A DNA stretch of 64,000 nt from Heterocephalus glaber (lineage: Eukaryota > Chordata > Mammalia > Rodentia > Bathyergidae). A model generated the notes under the pieces. The model saw only the letters and a list, made by a program, of their open reading frames with translations, was not told the origin of the DNA and ran no database searches. Position 1 is the first letter of the stretch, and each line of letters begins with the position of its first letter. Location: NCBI RefSeq assembly GCF_000247695.1, contig NW_004624805.1, positions 438,298-502,297 on the forward strand, written 5' to 3'. Of the stretch, positions 1 through 23,720 are shown piece after piece. The position numbers and the translations under genes were made by a program.

Positions 1-200
1 GAAAGGAAAAATGATGAGAAATGGAAAAAATGGAAATAAAGTCTTTGTAAGTAGGGAAGGGTGGAGGGGGTCAAGGGAGGGCTAGGAATGGGGAAGAAAT
101 AAGAACCAAGATGCATCATGTAAAGGTACAATTCCCAATGAGAGATGTAATTGTGTTGTATACCTACAATGTACCAATAAAAGAATTTAATACAAAAAAA
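1..200 (+). repeat. L1 3' end (rodent LINE-1 3'UTR)
   Basis: A purine-rich, G-run-rich stretch is followed by a conserved tail (an ATG-rich segment, 'gtaccaataaaag', then an A-run). The same arrangement recurs at 44040-44165, 44630-44745 and 49376-49560, as expected for 3' ends of one L1 lineage. It lies in an NMT2 intron. Confidence 0.6.
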
Positions 201-299
201 AATTCTTGAACTTTTTAAAACCACAGGTCCTTTCTTACCCAAACCTTCCCCAGTATCTTAAAAGGAACAAGCTTCTGACTGAGGAAGAAAGCAGAGAAA

Positions 300-372
300 A
301 GGGTAGGATGTAGCTCAGCGATAGGATGTGAAGGTTTGAAGCCCTAGGTTCCGTCCCAGCAGTGCCAAGAAA
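300..372 (+). repeat. ID-like tRNA-derived SINE (diverged)
   Basis: It contains 'ggatgtagctcagcgatagg', resembling a tRNA A-box, and a degraded B-box-like end 'aggttccgtcccagcagtgcc'. It is an old copy of the ID-like family seen throughout the window. Confidence 0.55.
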
Positions 373-994
373 GAAAGAGAAAACAGATCTTTGCTTGTCT
401 TTTCTTTCAGGTTGTAGAACTATGTTTAATAATGAAAGAAGATTCTTTAGCATGAATTTATGGGATTTTGAGTAGCTCTGAACTGAATTACTGTTAGCTA
501 AGGGAGTCTAGATCTATCAATCTAAATGTATTTATGTAAACGGTTAAATGCTGTAATCAAGCTGCTGGCCCATCTTATGGAACAACCACTACCAGCTAGC
601 ACTGAACCCCAGGCTCCTCTTTGGGAAGTAGTTCACCCTACTTTGCTCCTCCCTGTAAATTCTTGCTTGATTCTCCACTTTCTAGAACTCTTAGTGCACA
701 TCGCAGTTCAGTCAGAGGCCACAATAGATGAGGGAAGCCAGGTTGATGGGGAAGGAGTGAATCTGAGGTTGGCGGCAACATTTGGAAATCAAGGAGCCTT
801 TGCCTGCCCATTTCTGGCCATCCAGAAGTTGTCCCAGTTCAATCCAAATACACCCAGCTTTTCATAGCTACTGGCTTGGGACCATCCCAGGGATATTGTT
901 TGAGAGCCAAGTGTTAAGCAGTGGTCACAAGGGACTCCGTATGGGAGGGACTAGGAATTTGGCCACTTGGGCTGACTTGAAGTCAGTGAAGATG

Positions 995-1401
995 AGGTAC
1001 GTCAGTTTTTTATCATTGTGACCAAAATACTTGATATAAACAACTTACAGGAGGAAAGGTTTATTTTGGCTCGTGGTTTCAGAGGATCAGTCCATGCTGT
1101 TGGCTTCAGAGCAGAAACATCATGGCAAAAAGGAATGGTGAGGAAATAAAGCTGCTCATGCTCACTCATAGCAGCCAGCACACAGAGAGCAAGAAAGAGC
1201 CAGAGAAAAAAATAATACACTTCAAAGGCACCCCCCTGTGACTTACCTCCTCCAACTAGGCCCCACCTTCTAATGGCACATTCAGCTATGAGCTCATCAG
1301 TGGACTAACCCACTGATGAGGTTAATGTCTGTGATCTCATCACCTTCCATCTCTGCACACATGAGCTTTTGGGGGAGACAGTTTGGATCCAAACCATAAC
1401 A
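995..1401 (-). repeat. MaLR-type (ERVL-MaLR) solo LTR
   Basis: On the minus strand it begins 'tgttatggtttgg' and carries the typical MaLR body. It includes a perfect 11-bp hairpin, CTCATCAGTGG (1293-1303) with CCACTGATGAG (1310-1320). A related copy lies at 35465-35735 and another MaLR-like LTR at 42705-43063. No internal retroviral sequence is attached. Confidence 0.6.
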
Positions 1402-2473
1402 CAAGAGTAATTAAGGTAGGGGATTAGATCAGAGAGATTGGATCTGGTATAGACCCTGTGACATCTACTTGTAGAGAGGTTCTGTGATGGGAAGAACTGG
1501 GCCCTGAAACCCTTCACTCAGCAGATGTTTGCTGAAAATCTGTTACTAAATACCCTGGAAACAGTAGTGGCAAATTAGGACAAGTGGTGGCCAGCCAAGG
1601 ACTAGAGGGAGCACGTATTTTAGGTAGGAAAAGGCTTTAGCCAGGGATGCATAGCCAGATGCTTAGCCAGATGCTGTGAAAAACTAAGACCTTCGCAAGG
1701 ATCGTCCATGTGATGACCAAGGACAGGGCTTCAGCAGAGGGAACGCACAGTAAGGCCCTGAGCTGGAGAGAGCAGTGTGGCCAGAGCACTGGGAGCAGGG
1801 CAGGGAGGGCACAAGGAGTTGTGAGGCACGTAGCAGCCGGGGGTTTTCTCAGGTACGTGGAAAGCTCTGCAGAGGGAATCACTAGAGACTTGTACCACAC
1901 TTGGCTTCAACTACATTTCTAGCAGTACAGATGGAGAAGTAGCTGGCCTTGAAATTAATTTTAGATTTTGCTACTGGGAGGAATTGGAGGTTCCTGTCCT
2001 TGGTTTGTGGAAATGTAGTATAAATTTTTTTCTTTGATGCTAAGGATTGAGCCCTGTACCTCAAGCACACCAGACAAGTGCTCTACCACCGAGGTTCATC
2101 CCTGGGCAAAAAAGGTGAGCATTTCTAAGGCTGATGTACCAAACCTGCATTTCTCCCAGTGTTGCTCTGCAGTGAATCTGCAACCTTGGGTTGAGGCTGG
2201 GAAATCCCTAGCATTTCACAACATTGTCTTTGTTGCTGGGTGACAGATGAATTCCCCTTTGATTTAACTGGTGAAAGAGTCATTCCACATCACTGCCTAC
2301 CTTTCCTGTTTCAGCTCACAGGAAGCTGAAATAATAGCACATTTTCAAAGATTACATGAAACTAGAGTGCCCTGTATCTGATTGTGTTTATGTTGCCGAT
2401 CTTTTGGGATTGTCAGAATACTCTGTAATTTAATATCCTCTCCTTTTGTATTTCTTTCTGTCTCTCTCTGCAG

Positions 2474-15354
<12,881 letters not shown>

Positions 15355-18165
15355 ATGGATCTGCTGATCTCTACAACGCTCACATCCTCAGTTGTTAATA
15401 TTCTATTTAACAATTCCTGGAACTGCCATTCCAAAGAAAAGTAAAAGCACAAGTGAAACTGAAATAGTAACAATCAGAAAAAAATGAAAAATGCCTGTAT
15501 GAGCTCTACTACACATTTCTAGCTAGAATGTTAAAATCTGTCCAGATTTTGCTGTTTACCCACTTGTCAGAGGGATGAAAGGGTGCAAAGAGCACATTCC
15601 TCTAGTTTTCAAACTTTCAGATCTTTTGGTGAAGGTATTTTGCCACTCTCTAGAAATGGGACTCTTTTTCTATGGACTAAACAGAAGTCACAGCATTGTG
15701 TAAGAAAATCTTTGCTGCTTTGTGGGGATAAACTGTTGCACTTCTATTTATTAAATGGTGGTATATTTGTAACAGAACAAAGGGTCCACTTGGAGAACCC
15801 TGACATAGAGGATATCTAAGATGGGGCAGTATGAACATGGACAGGGGCCAGTGCATTTATTCCTAAGCAAAGTTGCCAAGCCAGTACATATACAGATTTG
15901 TACTTTGGTCTTCAGCAAGTCATAGATCACTTCAAAGGCAAAGTTTTGGGGCAACACTTGAGTGTGCTCTCTCAAACAGCGTAAGGCCCATGACCTGCTA
16001 CTTGCCCACTGCTGCACCATCTCCAGGATGTCGTCAGCAACACCCAGGAAGGTGAGGGCGAGGAAATAAAAAGCCTAAAGTTAAAACTAATGCCTGGGAA
16101 ATGTATTAGTGCTGTCAGCACATTGATAGTTCGAATGTTTCATTACTTATGCAAAATTGCACATATTCCTTTATGCTTTTCATTTATCATGAAAACTGTC
16201 ATGCAAATGGAAAATGTCTTCTTTGTAAATAAGTATTCATAATTTTGTTACTGGTGTTTTTACCTAGAATTTGAAAAACTTTCACTATGTATATATGTGT
16301 ATATACTCCCAGTAATCAAAGGGAAAATAAGATGCTAAACAAGGCCAAATAGACTGGCCTTAAATACCACAAAATAGATACTTCTTACTGTACCAGTGCC
16401 TCACTGTTTAGTCCAGAGTAAATTACTTGTGTTACACAACACGATGGCATTCCCTTCATTTGTTAAGTAGCCCTTTGAAACAAATCATATCAGGGAGAGG
16501 CCACCAGAGTATCACCATGGGCTAATTCTGGCCCACTGCCTGTTTTTATACACCCCACAAGCTAAGAATCGGGTTTGTTTGTTTGAATGGGGGAAAACCA
16601 TCAAAAGAATAAATTATTTGACACATGAAAATTGTACAAATTCCCAGTTTTGGCATCCATGAGTTTTACTGAAACACAGCCACACTTTTGCTCAGGTACT
16701 TACTACCTACGGCTTCATGCTGCAAAGGCAAGCTGGGTAGTTGTGACAGACTGACTGGATGGCTCCGAATCGCGGTTTGTGCTAAGGACTGAAAACCAAG
16801 GCTGTGGTGCCCGGGACTGCTAGAAGGGACACCTGGGCCCGTGGTCAGGACTAGCACAGTCCTTAGATGTGGTGCACAGCTTTCAGATGATTCAAACCAG
16901 GCACACTGCCATTCTTTCCCAACAGGAGAAAGGTCAAGGAGCAAAGCTACTGCTTCGCTGGGACTCTGAGACACCAGCATGAAGTAAAAATGATTTTCAC
17001 TTAATCCTGAATCACAGCTGAAGTTAGGACTTACATCCCCACTCATTTTTTATGGGACAAAGTCTTGTGTACAGGTTTTCAAACAATTGCAAAATTGCCA
17101 GAGATTTTGTCACAAGCTTACCTCATGAGGAAACTGATATACCCATCGCTTACTCATTTACATGTTCTAGCTGTTACAGAATTCATATCACGTAACTGGA
17201 TCGTTTTAAAATTCTGTAGTTAATAACTACATTGGCCTATTCCTAATTTACTCAGATTACCAGTTAACCTTTTAAAGTAGAAAATCAGCAAAACTGTTTA
17301 TAAAGTAGCCGTTAGATTAAAAAAAACACAAAACACCTTGTTCTATACTGTCTATAATGGAAATACTTATTTTTTTGGAGAGATGTTCTTGCCATGTAGT
17401 TCAGGCTGGCCTTGAACTCAAAGCAGTCCTCCTGCCTCAGCCTCCTGAGTGCTAGGATTACAGGCATGCATTGTCATGCCTGGCTATTGTGTAAGACATC
17501 CTGCCTTTTAAAAATCCTAAACTGTGTGTTGTACACATCAAACAGAGCATCTATGCTGGGTCCTAATCTTAAGAACCTAACATCACCTAAATCCACATCA
17601 GAGAATCCACGATCCTGTTGTTTTAGTCCACTTGCCACACTTTACCTAACTACCATCATCATATTGTTTGTGGTTTATTTGGTGCCAGAAGTCAAATCCA
17701 GAAGCGCATGCTAAGCACGTGCTCTACCACTGACCTTCACCCCCAGCTCCCATCATGCTCTCTATGTATGTCAAATTTCCAAGAAAGTAAAGTACCTATA
17801 TACAGAGCGAGTTCTAATTAAAATATCATCTCTGTCCATAGCAAGCCTTTCTCACAAGCCCACAACTATACCTACCTATAATGAAAGCCAAATCAACATA
17901 AAGTGAAAAAGTGATTGCTTCTGAGGACAGTGTACTACTTGCATTTAGTATCTTTCCTTTAAAACTGATACTGCTTCTCCAGTTGTTTCACTGACACTAC
18001 TAACCAGAACCATGTCTACTGTGACTCATTTTCCAAGTTTGGTAGAAAAACGTTAAGTGTTGTAGCATTCAGATGTTCTTGCTAACAAGCAGTGTACCAG
18101 CCTCTAAGACAGTGAATTTACAAGAGCATGGATATTAGTTTCAATAAACATTTCTTTTAATACTC
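15355..18165 (+). other. NMT2: NMT2 3'UTR and convergent 3' zone with RPP38
   Basis: Downstream of the stop are plus-strand AATAAA hexamers at 16065-16070, 16608-16613 and 18143-18148. Minus-strand ATTAAA hexamers (TTTAAT on plus) lie at 18156-18161 and 18168-18173, beyond the RPP38 stop. The two genes end tail-to-tail and may overlap. Embedded repeats are an hAT-like fragment (16525-16735), a minus B1-like SINE (17375-17490) and a minus ID-like SINE (17675-17750). Which poly(A) sites are used cannot be told from sequence. Confidence 0.55.
16525..16735 (+). mobile_element. hAT-like DNA transposon fragment
   Basis: It matches an old mammalian element body: 'ctaattctggcccactgcct', 'ttttactgaaacacagccac' and 'gggtagttgtgacagac'. 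Family assignment is from memory of the consensus. Confidence 0.45.
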
Positions 18166-18361
18166 ACTTTAATTTTTTCTGAACTTAGTGTATTTAAGCT
18201 TCAGTACATTTGTGCCACACAGTTACAAAGACTTGTATTACACATCTGAAAAGAACATTACCACACAGGATCCCAAGAATATATGTAAATGTAGCTCACT
18301 TTAAGGCTTCTTTACATGGTGTCCTTTTACAAATTGCATAAAATGACAAATTTCTCCAAGA

Positions 18362-19216
18362 TTACTTCAAAATTGTTTTCTTACTTTTGGGTGGTTTCCT
18401 GATCTTATTAGGGTTGGGAATCAGTTTCTTTATTTTAAGCGGTTGTAAGGCTACAGCAGAACCTAGCCTCCCTTCAACAAGTTTTCTCTTATGTTTTGAG
18501 GGGTCTTCACATGAAGTTTCCAGAACCTCTTTGTCTTGGTCATCCAAAGATTCAGTCTCTCTGTCTTCTCCAGAATCTTTGATTCTCTCCTGAAACCATG
18601 GTACATTTAAACTGGGCACTCGAGGAATGATAGCTCTTACTTCGTCTGCAAAGTCTGAGGTGCCCTTTCTGAACCCCAAGGCTAGCACACATTTTAAGCC
18701 AATGACAGGGGCAATTCTCTCACTGAGCCGGGGAACCTGACAGGCAGGGACTGACCTGCTTAAGCTGAGCTGGATCAAGTGCGAGGTGATGATAGCAGGC
18801 TTTGCTGACTTACACACAAGAGCTAAGAGCAGATCGCTGCTCTCCAGGGCCCTGGTCACCTCGTTAATACCGATGGCGAGCTGCCTCCTGACGTGCACGG
18901 GTGTCCACCCTGACACCTGCCGCTTGGCATCAGGCTTTTCCTCCATTAGGTCCTCAGTCATACCAGCATCCAGGCTGCATTTTTCTCTGCCTTGCTTTTG
19001 TGTAAGAGGTGGCCTTTTCCTTTTCTTTTTATCCTCTATTTTCTGAAGTCCAGTAGATTTGAACCTGTCCTCAAGTGTCTGTAATATGAAGTGCATGTCC
19101 TCTCTCTCCAGGGTGCTCCAGCAGATGACGTATGGGTTGCTCAATGACGTCTTCACAGTCAGAGGTCTTGTCTTACGAACAGAACCCCTTCCTGGTGCTT
19201 GAGGAGCAGCAGCCAT
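18362..19216 (-). CDS. RPP38: RPP38, ribonuclease P/MRP protein subunit p38
   Basis: A complete 284-residue frame in one exon, close to the roughly 283 residues of the human protein as I recall it. RPP38 is an L7Ae/L30e-family RNA-binding subunit of nuclear RNase P (tRNA 5' processing) and RNase MRP. It opens MAAAPQAPGRGSVRKTRPLT and continues NPYVICWSTLEREDMHFILQ. The L7Ae-like core is roughly residues 105-215, around GINEVTRALESSDLLLALVC and the segment ending CQVPRLSERIAPVIGLKCVL. The C terminus is Lys-rich (KIKKLIPNPNKIRKPPKSKK), consistent with nucleolar targeting and RNA contact. The ATG lies ten bases inside an exon that follows an AG acceptor (exon edge 19226). A 5' non-coding exon must therefore lie upstream, probably in the CpG island at 21.9-22.3 kb. 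Confidence 0.96.
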   Translation of the reverse strand: MAAAPQAPGRGSVRKTRPLTVKTSLSNPYVICWSTLEREDMHFILQTLEDRFKSTGLQKIEDKKKRKRPPLTQKQGREKCSLDAGMTEDLMEEKPDAKRQVSGWTPVHVRRQLAIGINEVTRALESSDLLLALVCKSAKPAIITSHLIQLSLSRSVPACQVPRLSERIAPVIGLKCVLALGFRKGTSDFADEVRAIIPRVPSLNVPWFQERIKDSGEDRETESLDDQDKEVLETSCEDPSKHKRKLVEGRLGSAVALQPLKIKKLIPNPNKIRKPPKSKKTILK

Positions 19217-19226
19217 TTTGAAAACC

Positions 19227-21930
19227 CTTCAGAGAAGCAAAATAATAATGGAACATTCATGTTAGCCAGAAACGTCCTATTTATGATAAGCTATAGCAAA
19301 CCTGATTACAGAGGCCCAGTCAGGTAACCAAGCACCACTTGATCTCTTTTAAGATGAAGTAATTTTGTCCCCAGTACCAAAAAAAAAAAAAAAAGATTAA
19401 GTAATTTTGGTTTGCCCAGCATGTGCAAGGCCCTAGGTTTGACCCTAGTAATGCAAAAAAGGAAAACGAAAGATGATTGTTATTTTAATTTTCCTCATTT
19501 TTTCATGTAAATTTATATTTCTACATATATAGGCAATATGGAAAGTTTTAGATTACTGCATCAATCATAATGAAATTGCTTATTTGTTCACTTATTTGTT
19601 TTCCATTTCAGGGATGCAGGTGTAATTCAGTGGCAGAGAGCTTGCCTGGCATGCATGAGGGCCTGGGTTTGCTCCCTAGCACTGCAGGAAAAAAAGTCCA
19701 GTTTACTTTAGTGACTATATGGTTTAATCTTACAGATTTCTTAGCATTTACAAAACTGTTGTCTAGCTGTGCTTCCATTCATTCAGCAAATACTTTCTGT
19801 CCACCTTCAGCAGCAGATGGTGTTCTGGTTATTAAGGCTTGTGGTGAACAAGACTGTGGGCATCTACAGAAACTGCCATCTTTAAGAGCCCGAGACCTCT
19901 GCAGTGATTAACCAACCAGGTTTCATTTTAAAATTGAAAACGGCAGTCTATGATTCAAATTTCAAGTAACACTTTCACTCCATCTGTTTGGAAGTTTCAC
20001 TCACTATTTGGCCCCTATGTTTCCTGTGTATCCTTTCTAAAATATTTGATACACATCAGCCATATATGGCCCTCTTCTCATGGTTATTCCAGGCTGATTG
20101 GCACTTTCATGAAAACTGGGAAATCTAATGAAATTTAAAGATGCTGGTTCATTAAGGAGAAAGACAAGGGCTTCTACAAGGGCTTCTGGTTGGGCAAATG
20201 TTATAAACCACTTGTCTAGAAAACATATCCTGTTTCTCCCTCCCAGAGGTAACTGCATATTCTCTTTCTCCTCAGTTTTCTTCCTCCCCTTCCTGGGGCT
20301 CAACTGAAAATCACAGGGAATCACTTGGCCAAAGTAAAGGAAATAGCCCCCCCCCCTCCAATTAAAAGGTGCATGTACAAGGCAGGCAGTGTGTCCAAAT
20401 GTATTAAAACACTTTCTCTGTGTATTATTTCATTCTCGCAGTAGTCATGTAGAATTCTTGAATGGGTGAATGAGGAAACGGATTCACTGTTCAAAGTCAT
20501 AGCTAGTTTTTCTAAATTTTCTGTTCTTTCAATCCCGGCTTCACCTCAAAAGTAACTGGTAGCTTTAAAAAATACCCAGATGGTTCTTACCACACATCTA
20601 CTGAATTGGAATTTCTGAGAGTATGGCCCATGATACAGAACAAAATTAGGGACTGCTGGTATGAGACAGACATCCTTTCTGACCTGGACAACCCTGTGGA
20701 ATAGTCTCCTAACACCTCGTTTCTGATATTCTTCCTGGTGACCATCCCACAGAAAACCAAAATTGTTGGGGTGATACATGAAACCCTGGTCATGTCAGCA
20801 CGGGCCTTCTACCTATCTGTTGCCCAAGCTGCTCCCTCTGTGGCAGCCACACTGGGCACTCTCCCCACGCCCCACTATCTCTATACTGCCCTCAAATTCA
20901 GGGAACTGGAAAGAAAATAGCACATCCCCATCCAACAAAGTGATTGCTAGCAGTTGGCACTGGGTTACAAGTGGTTGGGAAGAGGGAAATGAATGAGCAA
21001 AAACCCCCTGCCAGTCATATACTGTGTCTGAGCATCACATTTACAATTTTGTACTCTGTGGCCAAGGGATAGCAAGGTAGGCATTAACTCCTCTAGTCTG
21101 CACAAATCCAGTAGGAGAAATGAAGAGTGAAGTAGTTCACCAAAGGAGAATCTCATGCAATATAATCCCTCCCAAAATACTGACAATAGCTTCAGGGGGA
21201 GAGAAACAGGAAGGGCTTACCAAGACGCCTCGAGCTATTAATGGCTGGGGGCTTTTGCTGCCTCTAAGATCAGGTGCAAACTGTAAGGTGACTGATATTC
21301 AAGGCCCTGCACAAGCTGGCCGCCTCCTACTCACCTCTTCTTCCTCCTACCCTACACCATGCATACAACTACCCTACACCCAACTCTGAACCCATACTAT
21401 TTATAATGGGGCCATTTCTTAGCCTCCTTGTCTTCATACACACTATTCCTTCTGCCTCAGTAACCTTCCCATCCTTACTCCCATGACCTTCTTCAGCAAA
21501 TAATTGATTGCTCATGATGCACTGTCCATAAAACGTTAAAAAAGCAAAAACTATCCCTGGTATCAGCTTGGAGTTTAGGAAGAATTATCAGCATAAAAAG
21601 AAAGCGCTGCAAACCAAGCTCGAGCTATCAGTACAGGATCCTTAGAAAACTGTAACAGGGAGTGAGCTTCGTGGAGGAAGTGACTTCCTAACCTGCATCT
21701 GAAGAGCTCTTACCAAAGGGAGTACGACACGGGCGAACGGTACCCGGGAAACGAAGTTCAACGTGCCTAAGGCAGGAGTGGGGAGACAACCGGAAGGGAA
21801 GCACCAGATGGTGAGGACTCGAAGCAACCACCGTAGGGAAGCGACGGTGACATCTAAGGCACAGGAGAGGCTGGGGCAGAGCACAGGGTGGTAAAGCGTG
21901 AAGCACAAGCTTTATAGAGAGACCTTGCGG
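19227..21930 (-). other. RPP38: RPP38 5'UTR intron
   Basis: This probably separates the non-coding first exon from the coding exon. It holds ID-like fragments (19410-19450 and 19605-19695, plus), a minus MIR (20395-20540) and a diverged MER5-like stretch (20550-20680). The rest is unremarkable. The donor of exon 1 was not resolved. Confidence 0.5.
20395..20540 (-). repeat. MIR fragment
   Basis: 'ttatttcattctcgcagtag', then 'gaatgaggaaacggattcac', follows the reverse MIR order of a conserved 'tcctcacaa' part and a 'gaggaaactgagg' part. Confidence 0.5.
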
Positions 21931-22258
21931 ACTCCGGGCAAAGGAAATGTTTTCTGCCAGGCAGGAGCCGCAAAGGCTCCCGATCGTCCCTGTGAGGAAG
22001 GCCGGCGCCGGAGAGGAGGCGATCGGCCGACCTGGTCCGCCAGGAGGCCCGGGGAGAGCCGCTCCTCCGGCCGCGCCCGACTCAGGGCTGCCCACCCACC
22101 GCCTGCTGCCCGCCCGCTGCACTAGCGGCGTCCGCGCACTCCCCTCCCCGTACCCGACCCGAACCGAACCTTGACGCCGGACCCGCGCCCCAACTGCCCG
22201 CACGGTCCGACTCCCAGGTTTCCGCGGGCGTCAGCGCCGATTCAAAGTGCGCTTGCGC

Positions 22259-22270
22259 CGCGCGTGCGCA
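22259..22270 (-). promoter_or_regulatory. NRF1 binding-site match
   Basis: TGCGCACGCGCG on the minus strand fits YGCGCAYGCGCR at every position. NRF1 sites are common in CpG-island promoters of RNA-processing and housekeeping genes. Confidence 0.6.
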
Positions 22271-22361
22271 GAGCCTTCGCTTCGGGTCCCCTTCTTCCAA
22301 ACGCGGAGGGCGGGGCGGAGTCGCTCGGAGCGCTTCTCGTCTCCTTGTTCTACTTTAGGTC

Positions 22362-22366
22362 ATTCC
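22362..22366. repeat. Target-site duplication (left copy)
   Basis: ATTCC, repeated at 23023-23027 on the other side of the LTR. Confidence 0.8.
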
Positions 22367-22736
22367 TGTCGCGAGCAGGTACCGTGGGTAAAGAGGACTC
22401 GGACTCGGATAGCAATTCACACACTTATCTTGTATTATTATAATTCGTTTCAATACAATTACCACGTCCCTGTACCTGTACTGCGCAAGTCCTTAATGGG
22501 AGCGCGACGTTTCCTCCCGCAGGGTCAGAGGGTCCGATCCGTAGACGAAGGGCGTCGAGTCGGCGCTAGGCTATCCGCCTCTCGGCTTTCCTCGTCCTCT
22601 GGTCTCGTCTGGTCGGCGGCGATGCTCCTCCCAGCGGGATCAGGTGTGCAGATGTCTCGGTCGGTAGTCAGATCATCAGATTGACTGGTCGACTGGCCGG
22701 TGGGACGGATCGTCGACTTGCTTGGGGTCTTCAGCT

Positions 22737-22745
22737 CCTTTTATA
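22737..22745 (-). promoter_or_regulatory. TATA box of the solo LTR
   Basis: TATAAAAGG on the minus strand. The predicted start is about 25-30 bp downstream, near 22710, reading into the RPP38 promoter and first exon. Confidence 0.65.
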
Positions 22746-22785
22746 CTATTCTATCTGGGCGTTCGTGGTATTGGTTCAGACTTAT

Positions 22786-22854
22786 CACACTGTCCAACTT
22801 GGGGCACACTCTGCCCAATTCGGGGTACGCCCTGTCCAGTTCGGGCTACACCCT
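22786..22854 (-). repeat. Three ~21-bp tandem repeats in LTR U3
   Basis: On the plus strand three units start near 22788, 22807 and 22828: 'cacactgtccaacttgggg', 'cacactctgcccaattcggg' and 'tacgccctgtccagttcggg'. They lie just upstream of the LTR TATA box, the usual position of retroviral enhancer repeats. Confidence 0.65.
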
Positions 22855-23022
22855 TATCAGTTCCATACCACTTAAGGTTCTACTTTCATATCTTATGGTT
22901 ACATATCACTCTTACGATTGTATTATACTTAGGTTACAGCACTCTTAAAGTCACAGCACACTTTAGGGTTACAGCACACTTAGGGTTATACAATTCCATC
23001 TTATTCCAAGGTGTTCTCCACA

Positions 23023-23027
23023 ATTCC
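23023..23027. repeat. Target-site duplication (right copy)
   Basis: ATTCC directly following the LTR end; it matches the left copy exactly. Confidence 0.8.
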
Positions 23028-23720
23028 CTATGGAGGTAGTTGGCCCACAGCGTTGCCCAGAACAGACCAGGCAAAGCCTCGGTCTTTAAAATCCTTGAAT
23101 GAAGGGCTCGAAGTGGAGGTTTCAGTTCCTAAAGTTGCAGTGCACAGGCGCAAGACCTGTCTCGCGAGAACCTGCGGTTGCACGGTAACGGCTGGAAACC
23201 TCGCGGGTCTGATAGTCTGCAGTCCCGCCACCAGCCGTTTGGAGGTTGGGTCGGACCAGCCCTCTCTGCTTCTCTGTTTCTCTCCTTATGTGTCGATCTA
23301 GGAACGCAAAATCCAAGGCCGTGTCCCAGTGGCAGCATGTCTACTGAGTCCTCAGCTGTGTCGTGAAAATCAAATACATGAGACAGAGAGGTTAGATAGG
23401 AAGTTGGGTAGAACGCGTACTTCTAGGAACTATACAGGGACTCCTGAGCGCAACCAGCCGAAGACGAGTAAGGGTTGCTCTGAAATATTCCATCTGCTCT
23501 AGGTATCCAGCTCTGGGCGCCCCTGGGAAGTCGTCTTCGCTTGCAGGGTCAGGACTCGATCTGTTGATCCACGCTTAGCAGGAGCTTCGCGGGCTGGAGG
23601 CCGCTTCTCGCTTACCCGACTCCTTCTTTTCACTTCTCCAGTCCAATGTGGGGGTCTTCTTTTTTCTTCTCCATGTCTTCCTCCTTTTCTCAGTCTCTTC
23701 ACTGATCGTTTTCTTTCCCA
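23028..23720 (+). promoter_or_regulatory. Distal half of the split CpG promoter (expected RPP38-DT side)
   Basis: This moderately CpG-rich segment carries the palindromic TCTCGCGAGA element at 23160-23169, a core-promoter motif found at housekeeping and bidirectional promoters. In human a divergent transcript (RPP38-DT, formerly C10orf111) starts head-to-head with RPP38. By position this would be its promoter and first exon on the plus strand. I recognise no protein here. Confidence 0.5.
23160..23169. promoter_or_regulatory. TCTCGCGAGA palindromic promoter element
   Basis: A perfect 10-bp palindrome identical to the known CGCG core-promoter element. The LTR now separates it from the NRF1 site by about 890 bp. 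Confidence 0.65.

Larger units (their letters stand above)
21930..22366 (-). promoter_or_regulatory. RPP38: CpG-island promoter of RPP38 (gene-proximal half)
   Basis: This interval is rich in CpG. It contains a perfect NRF1 consensus (minus strand TGCGCACGCGCG, plus 22259-22270). It sits at the 5' side of the RPP38 coding exon and ends exactly at the target duplication of the LTR. RPP38 transcription most likely starts inside it on the minus strand. The precise start site and first-exon donor are not determined. Confidence 0.65.
22367..23022 (-). mobile_element. Solo LTR of an endogenous retrovirus, inserted in the RPP38 promoter
   Basis: Read on the minus strand, the 656-bp unit begins TGTGGAGAACACC and ends CTGCTCGCGACA, so it has TG...CA ends. 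It is flanked by the exact 5-bp direct repeat ATTCC (22362-22366 and 23023-23027). A TATA box (TATAAAAGG, plus 22737-22745) separates an upstream region with tandem repeats from a CpG-rich downstream region, as U3 and R/U5 would be. No primer-binding site, gag, pol or env adjoins it, so it is a recombined solo LTR. A 5-bp duplication suits ERVL-like or some other classes; I cannot name the family. It points toward RPP38. Confidence 0.82.

Noticed and set aside
16666..17046. 126-codon minus-strand frame in the NMT2 3'UTR
   Set aside because: It begins within an hAT-like fragment, lacks splice or protein-family evidence and lies in a convergent UTR zone.
22240..22690. 145-codon plus-strand frame near the RPP38 promoter as a possible RPP38-DT protein
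   Set aside because: Most of it lies inside the solo LTR, antisense to it, so it cannot be the ancestral gene product.
22955..22990. Telomere-like TTAGGG motifs
   Set aside because: Only two copies, embedded in the LTR's own short repeats ('agggttacagcacactt'); not an interstitial telomere array.
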